Made by a program: the position numbers and the translations under genes. From contig NZ_CP080649.1 in NCBI RefSeq assembly GCF_019603315.1, positions 3,420,176-3,484,175 on the forward strand: a stretch of DNA of 64,000 bases, read 5' to 3'. The DNA comes from Ruficoccus sp. ZRK36 (GTDB lineage: Bacteria > Verrucomicrobiota > Verrucomicrobiia > Opitutales > Cerasicoccaceae). Positions within the stretch are counted from its first letter, which is position 1; every line of letters begins with the position of its first letter. The notes below the pieces were generated by a model. That model saw only the letters and a program-made list of their open reading frames with translations, made no database searches and was not told where the DNA came from. Shown piece after piece: positions 58,723 through 64,000 of the stretch.

Positions 58723-59688
58723 CTAGTACCGCTGCCAGGGCTGTTTCTCGGGGACGGGCAGGCCGAGCACCTCGTAGGCAGTGCGGAAGTGCAGCTTGGC
58801 GTAGTCGCCGAGGCAGTCGGGGCCGAACTTTTCCACCAGTTGCTTGCCCTGCTTTTTAACGGTGGCGCTGGCCCCCTTGCTGAGCTTGAACCCGGCCTGA
58901 TCGGAGAGCTTCTCCATCTGCCGCACGTACTCGGCACGGGCGATGACGGAGGCCGCCGCGACCACGGGGTCCGACTCGGCCTTGGTCCGCATGCGCAGCT
59001 CGAAGTCCTCGACCTTGAGCTGGCGCTGCACCAGCGGCTGCTTGCTGAACTGGTCGAGCAGCCCCCACGGCACATGGCGCTTGGCCAGGGCGTTCTCGCA
59101 GGACTTGGCGTGCATCCAGGCCAACAGCTTGTTCAGATTGTTGCCAAATTTCTTATAAAGCTGGTTGTATTTGGCCATGCCGGCCCAGGTCGTCTCGATG
59201 ACCACGCCCTTGGTCTGGCGGATGAGTTTCTCCAGCCGGTAGATGGCGGCGTCCGAGGTGATCTTTTTGGAGTCCTGCAGGCCCGCCTCGCGCCACTTCT
59301 CGATCATGGCCTTGTCAGCGATGACACAGGCCGAGATGAGCGGGCCGAAGAGGTCGCCCTTACCGCTTTCGTCGAGCCCGGCGTGGGTCTCGAACCATTC
59401 GGGGTTGAGCACCTCGTCGTAGCCGAGCTTCGGATCGTGGGTGATCTCACCCTCCAGCACATAGGTCACCCAATCCTCGGTCTTCTTGCCCTGCACCACG
59501 AGCTTTCCGCTGGCGTAGCCGACGATGTTCACGCCGTCGCCCTTGAAGGCGAAGCGCGCGTAATCGACCTCGTAAAAGCTCCACAGGCGCTTGTCGCACC
59601 AGGCCTTCACCTGGTCCATCTGCGCGTCATCGAGCTTGATCGTGTAGAGGGTCTTTTTCTTCGGTTCGCTGTCGTCGGTCTTCGCCAT
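58723..59688 (-). CDS. rnhC: Ribonuclease HIII
   Basis: This 321-residue protein has the N-terminal TBP-like substrate-binding domain (residues ~10-90, TLYTIKLDDAQMDQVKAWCD, SGKLVVQGKKTEDWV) that separates RNase HIII from HII. The catalytic domain contains HAGLDESGKGDLFGPLISAC (Asp-Glu with GKG instead of GRG), LQDSKKITSD and KAESDPVVAAASVIARAEYV. RNase HIII cleaves RNA-DNA hybrids and in some species substitutes for RNase HI. It is divergent from mutY with a 238-bp gap that shows no gene. Confidence 0.95.
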   Translation of the reverse strand: MAKTDDSEPKKKTLYTIKLDDAQMDQVKAWCDKRLWSFYEVDYARFAFKGDGVNIVGYASGKLVVQGKKTEDWVTYVLEGEITHDPKLGYDEVLNPEWFETHAGLDESGKGDLFGPLISACVIADKAMIEKWREAGLQDSKKITSDAAIYRLEKLIRQTKGVVIETTWAGMAKYNQLYKKFGNNLNKLLAWMHAKSCENALAKRHVPWGLLDQFSKQPLVQRQLKVEDFELRMRTKAESDPVVAAASVIARAEYVRQMEKLSDQAGFKLSKGASATVKKQGKQLVEKFGPDCLGDYAKLHFRTAYEVLGLPVPEKQPWQRY

Positions 59689-59926
59689 AATTGAAAGGCC
59701 CTAGCACACCGGCTGCCGGGGCGCTTGACAATGACTTTTCCCGCAAAATCCACCCCACCCTCCGCAGGCCGACCTACCGACAATTACCGGGCCTCATGCA
59801 GGAATACACCCAATCCGCGCACGCGGTACCCCCCGAAAAACCGCGCCCCTGCCCCCGCCTGGTGCCAACGCAAAAAAGCGAGTGGCGCGTTGACCCAGTG
59901 ACAATCCCCGGCGAAGTTATCCCACC

Positions 59927-60979
59927 GTGAGCGCCCCCGATGTCATCCGCAATCACCGGGCCTTCCAGGCAGCCCTTGGGCGTTGGTACGAGCAGAACCA
60001 CCGCAAGCTGCCATGGCGTACGCAGCCGAGCCTCTACCGGACCGTGGTCTCGGAGTTCATGCTCCAGCAGACGCAGGTAAACACCGTGCTGCCGTACTTC
60101 GATGCGTGGATGAAGCAGTTCCCGGACTTTGAAGCGCTGGCCGCCGCCGACGAGGATACCGTGGTCAAGGCCTGGGAAGGACTCGGGTACTACCGGCGCG
60201 CCCGTAATCTGCTGGCGCTCGCCCGCGCCTACGTAGACGCCGACCCCAAGCCCGTGACCGCCAGTGAGTGGCAGGCGCTGCCCGGCGTCGGCCCGTACAC
60301 CGCAGCGGCCATTGCCAGCATCAGCCACCACGAGGAGATAGCCGTCATCGACGGTAATGTCGTACGCATCCTCACCCGTATCCTTGACGACCGCACCGCC
60401 TACAAGGACGCCTCACAGGCGGCCCGGCAGCTTGTCGGTCAGGCGAACCAGCTCATCAAGGGAGCGTCCAGTCCCGGCGACCACAACCAGGCCATGATGG
60501 AGCTCGGAGCAACCGTCTGCACCCGGGGTAATCCCCTGTGCCCGCTCTGCCCTGTGCAGGCCTACTGCCGCAGCCACCTCACCGGCGAGGCCGAGCTGCT
60601 CCCCATCTTCGCCAAACGCAATACCGTCTACCGCCAGATCAACCGCTGCTGGCTGGAGCGCGACGGCAAGCTCCTGCTGCAAAAGGCCCCCAGCGACTCC
60701 GCCCGCCTGGCCGGGATGCATGAGCTGCCCGAGGGACGCCTGCTCAAGTGCGACTACGACAAGGCACCCCTGATTTTAAGTAAAAAGCGCGGCATCGCCA
60801 ACGAACTCATCGAGGAGCGCATCTATGCCCTCGCCGGCGATACCCCCGTCCCCGACTCCCCGCACCTGCTCTGGGCCGACATCGACGAGCTCGACCAGCT
60901 CACCCTCTCAGGCCCCCACCGCCGCTGGGTCAGCGAGATCCTCGGTACCCGCAAGCAGGAACTCTTTCCCGGTGCCTGA
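59927..60979 (+). CDS. mutY: A/G-specific adenine glycosylase MutY
   Basis: The start is GTG 59927 (residues SAPDVIRNHRAF follow) and the length 350 residues. It removes adenine mispaired with 8-oxoguanine. The catalytic Glu43 is in SEFMLQQTQV, the helix-hairpin-helix is LPGVGPYTAAAIASI with Asp142 in AVIDGNVVR, and the [4Fe-4S] site is complete (Cys198, Cys205, Cys208, Cys214 in CTRGNPLCPLCPVQAYC). The C-terminal NUDIX-like 8-oxoG-recognition domain (ERDGKLLLQKAPSDSARLAG) follows. The gene is convergent with rpsU. Confidence 0.96.
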   Translation: MSAPDVIRNHRAFQAALGRWYEQNHRKLPWRTQPSLYRTVVSEFMLQQTQVNTVLPYFDAWMKQFPDFEALAAADEDTVVKAWEGLGYYRRARNLLALARAYVDADPKPVTASEWQALPGVGPYTAAAIASISHHEEIAVIDGNVVRILTRILDDRTAYKDASQAARQLVGQANQLIKGASSPGDHNQAMMELGATVCTRGNPLCPLCPVQAYCRSHLTGEAELLPIFAKRNTVYRQINRCWLERDGKLLLQKAPSDSARLAGMHELPEGRLLKCDYDKAPLILSKKRGIANELIEERIYALAGDTPVPDSPHLLWADIDELDQLTLSGPHRRWVSEILGTRKQELFPGA

Positions 60980-61197
60980 CGTGGGCTTACGCAGCACGGG
61001 TTGCACCCGCTGGCATTGATGGGGCTCTGCCCCATTGCTCACAGTCAATGGTAATTCGCCTACAGGTTTCGTATCCTGCCTTTGTGGGGCGTGGGGCGTT
61101 CATTTAGGTTGGCGACAATGGCCGTTGTTCAGGCCGACGCTCCAAGCGGAGGCCTCAGAGCCCCCGGGTGCAACCCGGCAGGCTGTGCCCTGCCTGC
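60980..61197. repeat. Hairpin-mosaic repeat region F
   Basis: The convergent gap between mutY and rpsU has no gene. Hairpins are CGGGT-TGC-ACCCG (60997-61009), ATGGGGC-TCT-GCCCCAT (61019-61035) and CCGGGT-GCA-ACCCGG (61164-61178), followed by GCAGG/CCTGC (61178-61193). The first two and their spacer are the inverted relative of 53642-53680. The stretch 61036-61160 shows nothing recognisable. Confidence 0.7.
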
Positions 61198-61227
61198 AAA
61201 AAACCCGGTCCGCGAACGGGCCGGGTT
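61198..61227 (-). terminator. Intrinsic terminator of rpsU
   Basis: A 10-bp stem (AACCCGGTCC at 61202-61211 with GGGCCGGGTT at 61218-61227, one T-G pair, loop GCGAAC) is followed on the minus strand by a run of T. It lies 45 bp downstream of the rpsU stop. Confidence 0.85.
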
Positions 61228-61272
61228 CAAACTCTCAACCGACAAGGCGTCGGTCAAACGGAAGAAAGGGGC

Positions 61273-61473
61273 TTACTGATTCTCGTAGCGCTGGCGCAGC
61301 ATATTGCTGAACGCGGAAGCCTTGTTCTTACGGCGCTTTACTTCCGAGGGCTTCTCGAAATAGCGGTTGGCACGGACGTCGCGGATGATACCTTCGCGGT
61401 CCAGCTTCTTCTTGAGGCGGCGGAGAGCCTTCTCCATGGTCTCGCCTTTGCGGATTCTGACTTCTACGGGCAT
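61273..61473 (-). CDS. rpsU: Ribosomal protein bS21
   Basis: This 66-residue basic protein of the small subunit contacts the 3' end of 16S rRNA near the anti-Shine-Dalgarno region. MPVEVRIRKGETMEKALRRL, KKKLDREGIIRDVRANRYFE and PSEVKRRKNKASA are the standard sequence. In many bacteria it precedes dnaG-rpoD; here those genes are 55 kb away. An upstream TTGACG with a weak -10 is seen on the minus strand near 61530. It has its own terminator. Confidence 0.98.
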   Translation of the reverse strand: MPVEVRIRKGETMEKALRRLKKKLDREGIIRDVRANRYFEKPSEVKRRKNKASAFSNMLRQRYENQ

Positions 61474-61608
61474 GTGGATTGATTAAAATTCAGTTGCGGG
61501 AAAAGCGGAGATAAAGACGCGTTTTCCACAGCCCGTCAAGGCTTTTTAGCAGCACCCAACTAAAATACCACAGCAAGAATTTATTATTATATTATACAAC
61601 ACTATGAA

Positions 61609-61637
61609 TTGACAATATCCATAGAAATAAACATAAT
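61609..61637 (+). promoter_or_regulatory. Sigma-70 promoter for the short Cys/His protein
   Basis: A consensus TTGACA (61609-61614), an exact 17-bp spacer and CATAAT (61632-61637) lie in an AT-rich stretch, 35 bp upstream of the ATG at 61672. It is the best consensus promoter I find in the window. Confidence 0.75.
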
Positions 61638-61671
61638 TTCAATTTCAACCCTGTAACCACGGAGTAATAGC

Positions 61672-61821
61672 ATGCCAGTAAAACATACACCCACGCAAGA
61701 AGTACATAAAGGCACTAAAGGTGGACATACCGGATGTGGCTTCGACACCAAAGAAAACCCTACACATTGGGTAAATACATCCGAGAAAATTACATGCAAA
61801 AAAAACGGTTGTAAAAACTAG
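61672..61821 (+). CDS. Very short Cys/His protein (49 residues), possible metal-binding
   Basis: ATG 61672 to TAG 61821 encodes 49 residues. It is one of very few genes here with a good Shine-Dalgarno sequence (GGAG, 7 bp before the ATG), and it has a consensus promoter and a strong terminator. Possible metal ligands are His19/Cys22 (GGHTGCGFD) and Cys42/Cys47 (ITCKKNGCKN), with His32-Trp33 between. Composition is AT-rich and Lys/Thr/Asn-rich, unlike the neighbours, which suggests transfer. The C-terminal pattern looks conserved to me from small bacterial proteins of unknown role, but I cannot name a family. Confidence 0.75.
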   Translation: MPVKHTPTQEVHKGTKGGHTGCGFDTKENPTHWVNTSEKITCKKNGCKN

Positions 61822-61912
61822 CGAATACTAGACTGCCCGCTCAAGGCGAATCGCTATGCCACTTCTAGAGCATACGCGTTTACAATCATTACATTGTTAG
61901 TTTCTCGTGCTT

Positions 61913-61949
61913 GAAGCTACCGCGTTAACGCGGTAGCTTCTTTTCTTTT
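61913..61949 (+). terminator. Intrinsic terminator before dnaE
   Basis: A perfect 12-bp stem (GAAGCTACCGCG at 61913-61924, loop TTAA, CGCGGTAGCTTC at 61929-61940) is followed by TTTTCTTTT. It ends the transcript of the short Cys/His gene only 10 bp before the dnaE start, so the dnaE promoter must lie very close to or within this element, or dnaE depends on readthrough. Confidence 0.93.
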
Positions 61950-61958
61950 CTGCCGCCC

Positions 61959-64000
61959 ATGTCCAAAGACAAAGAATTCGTCCACCTGCACGTCCACACC
62001 GATTACAGCCTGCTCGACGGGTGCAGCCGCGTGGACCGGCTCTGCAAGCGGGCGGAAGAGCTGGGCATGAAGGCCCTCTCGGTCACGGACCACGGGGTGC
62101 TCTTTGGGCTGGCGAGCTTCTTTAAGACTGCGAAAAAGTACGGCATCAAGCCTCTGCTGGGCTGCGAAATCTACCTCGTCTACGACGACCACCTCGGCGC
62201 CACCAACGAGGAACGCGCCAAGCAGAAGAGCTACCATATGGGCTTGCTGGCGAGGAACTTCCAGGGCTACCAGAACCTGACCCGCCTCGTCTCCAAGGGC
62301 CACACCGAGGGCTTTTACCGTAACCCGCGGGTATCCCTGACCGATCTGGCCGAGCATAAGGAGGGGTTGATCGGGTTCAGCGGCTGTCTGGCCGCCGTCA
62401 TCCCTCAGATGCTGATGAAGGGCGACTACGAGGCCGCGCGCGAGGCCTGCGGCACGTTCGTGGACATGTTCGGCAAGGATTATTTCATCGTCGAGCTGAT
62501 GGACCACGGGCTCAAGGAGCAGCAGTCGATCATCCCCGACCTGCTCAAGCTGGCCGGGGAATTTGACCTTAAGGTCGTGTGCACCAACGACGTGCACTAC
62601 GTCAACGCCACCGACCACCGCCCGCACGACTCGCTCCTGTGCATCCAGACCGGCGCCCGCGTCTCCGAGGAGAACCGCCTGCGCTACGGCTCCCAGCAGT
62701 TTTACCTGAAAAGCCGCGAGGAGATGGAGAAGGTCTTCCGGGAGCGGCCCGACTCGCTGATCAACACCTCGGCCGTGGCCGAGATGTGCGACGTCAAGCT
62801 GCCCTTTGGCGAAGACCACTACCCGGTTTTCGAGCGGCCGATCGAGACCGTTTACCAGCCCGACGCGAAGAACTTTGACCGCGTGCTGGACATCTATGTC
62901 GAGCGCAAGAACACTGTCCTCACCCGCGAGGGGGACGACCCGATCAGCCTCGACGAGGAGGCCCGGGAAAAGTTTCGCGCCAACGGCCTCTACCTCTTTG
63001 ACCTCTGCAAAAAGGGCCTGAAGGAGCGCTACGGCGTCAACTACGACGAAGTCCGCCAGCTGGTCGAGAACGGTAAGCTCCTCGACGGCGACGAGGAAAA
63101 GCATAAGCAGGCGCTCAGGCTCTGCGAGCAGCTTGAGTACGAGCTGGCCATCATCACGGGCACGGGCTTCGTGGACTACTTCCTGATCGTTTGGGACTTT
63201 ATCAAGTGGGCGCGCGACCGGGGTATCCCGGTCGGGCCAGGCCGTGGCTCGGGCGCGGGCTGCATGGTCGCCTACGTTCTCAAGATCACCGACATCGACC
63301 CCTTCCGCTTCGGGCTGCTCTTCGAGCGTATGCTGAACCTCGAGCGCGTCTCCCCACCGGACTTCGACGTGGACTTCTGCATGCGCCGCCGCGACGACGT
63401 GGTCAACTACGTGCGCGACAAGTACGGGCGCGACCGCGTGGCCAACATCATCACCTTCGGCACCTTCGGGGCGAAAATGATCGTGCGCGATCTGGCGCGC
63501 GTCAACGACCTGCCCTTCGCCGAGGGTGACAAGCTCGCCAAGATGATCCCCGACGAGCTGAATATCTCTCTCGACGACGCCGTGGCCAAGTCCGGCGAGC
63601 TCCAGAGCGAGATCAAGCACAACCCGATCGCCAAGACGATCATCGAGGAGGGCAAGGTCATCGAGGGCATGGTCCGCAACACCGGTAAGCACGCCTGCGG
63701 CGTCATCATCGCCGACCAGCCGATCACCAACCTCATCCCCGTCACCCTGCAGGAAGGCGACCTCACCACCCAGTACCCGAAGGGGCCGAGCGAGGACCTG
63801 GGCCTGCTGAAGATGGACTTCCTCGGGCTGAAGACGCTGACCGTCATCGCCGACGCGCAGGAAAACGTCCGCCAGCTACCGGGGCAGGAAAACTTTGACA
63901 TCGAAAAGGTCAGCCTGGAGGACCCCGCTACCTTCCAGCTTCTGAAGGACGCCAAGACCGTTGGCGTGTTTCAGCTGGAGTCCGGCGGCATGCAGGCACT
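61959..64000 (+). CDS. dnaE: DNA polymerase III alpha subunit, C-terminus outside window
   Basis: The frame opens at ATG 61959 ([20 protein letters not shown]) and is still open at the right edge, so 680 residues are visible. DnaE is the replicative polymerase. The PHP domain carries the metal-type motifs [14 protein letters not shown] and NDVHYVN. The polymerase part begins with [20 protein letters not shown] and [20 protein letters not shown]. Catalytic Asp residues are in [19 protein letters not shown], followed by [39 protein letters not shown] and [11 protein letters not shown]. No other replication gene is adjacent. Confidence 0.97.
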   Translation, partial: MSKDKEFVHLHVHTDYSLLDGCSRVDRLCKRAEELGMKALSVTDHGVLFGLASFFKTAKKYGIKPLLGCEIYLVYDDHLGATNEERAKQKSYHMGLLARNFQGYQNLTRLVSKGHTEGFYRNPRVSLTDLAEHKEGLIGFSGCLAAVIPQMLMKGDYEAAREACGTFVDMFGKDYFIVELMDHGLKEQQSIIPDLLKLAGEFDLKVVCTNDVHYVNATDHRPHDSLLCIQTGARVSEENRLRYGSQQFYLKSREEMEKVFRERPDSLINTSAVAEMCDVKLPFGEDHYPVFERPIETVYQPDAKNFDRVLDIYVERKNTVLTREGDDPISLDEEAREKFRANGLYLFDLCKKGLKERYGVNYDEVRQLVENGKLLDGDEEKHKQALRLCEQLEYELAIITGTGFVDYFLIVWDFIKWARDRGIPVGPGRGSGAGCMVAYVLKITDIDPFRFGLLFERMLNLERVSPPDFDVDFCMRRRDDVVNYVRDKYGRDRVANIITFGTFGAKMIVRDLARVNDLPFAEGDKLAKMIPDELNISLDDAVAKSGELQSEIKHNPIAKTIIEEGKVIEGMVRNTGKHACGVIIADQPITNLIPVTLQEGDLTTQYPKGPSEDLGLLKMDFLGLKTLTVIADAQENVRQLPGQENFDIEKVSLEDPATFQLLKDAKTVGVFQLESGGMQA

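Noticed and set aside
59691-59930. 79-codon plus frame ending in a GTGA overlap with mutY
   Set aside because: TTG start, Pro/Arg-rich low-complexity peptide with no motif; the overlap is not enough to support it.
61917-63692. 591-codon open frame antisense to dnaE
   Set aside because: Same mirror effect of a high-GC gene; the plus strand encodes unmistakable DnaE motifs.

Overview
The window is a high-GC bacterial chromosome segment, roughly 60% GC by eye, dominated by housekeeping genes. The gene content points to Verrucomicrobiota, most likely the Opitutae/Opitutia side. The evidence is a shell locus of the Planctomycetes-Verrucomicrobia microcompartment type, a PEP-CTERM exported protein, the style of SecA and DnaG, and an almost complete lack of Shine-Dalgarno sequences. 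This assignment is inference from gene content, because no rRNA gene is present. I found no rRNA, tRNA, CRISPR array, prophage or IS element.

Layout. 1-8.4 kb: a TPR protein (cut at the left edge), a PEP-CTERM C39-like peptidase, dnaG-rpoD, a secreted protein, tatA and a SUI1/YciH factor. 8.4-14.1 kb: the complete 2-oxoglutarate dehydrogenase set sucA-sucB-lpd. 14.3-21.3 kb: plsY, serA, ffh, an exported hydrolase, trpF and a glycine-rich RRM protein. 21.5-31.4 kb: a tail-specific protease, glnE, a rhomboid protease, a ferredoxin, a short membrane protein and trkH/trkA. 31.5-34.9 kb: a NUP-family protein, purE-purK and a small membrane protein. 35.1-41.8 kb: a ten-gene minus-strand microcompartment operon. 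42-50.5 kb: lnt, secA, a UDP-glucuronate decarboxylase, tgt and trpG/pabA. 50.5-60.9 kb: nrdR, an Ntn hydrolase, a HIT protein, pdxJ-acpS-nnrD-dprA, rnhB, rnhC and mutY. 61-64 kb: rpsU, a very short Cys/His protein with its own promoter and terminator, and the start of dnaE (cut at the right edge).

How the genes work together. The microcompartment operon encodes a class II sugar-phosphate aldolase, a CoA-acylating aldehyde dehydrogenase (PduP), a PduL phosphotransacylase, an acetate-kinase-like enzyme, three hexameric (BMC-H) and three pentameric (BMC-P) shell proteins. From the family this predicts cleavage of fuculose- or rhamnulose-1-phosphate to lactaldehyde and its conversion to lactate plus ATP inside a shell. 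The sugar isomerase, the kinase and an obvious NAD-recycling enzyme are absent from the window.

The least expected signal lies between genes. Intergenic regions carry a mosaic of short hairpins (5-9 bp stems, 3-6 nt loops) that recur at distant loci. A 61-nt three-hairpin unit occurs twice, at 32.7 and 47.3 kb, and all seven differences between the copies fall in loops or spacers. A second hairpin module shows a compensatory base-pair change. A second repeat family, of larger inverted repeats built from CACAGA- or CACAAAG-like words, lies in other intergenic gaps. DnaG, TGT and SecA also all lack their usual zinc ligands.
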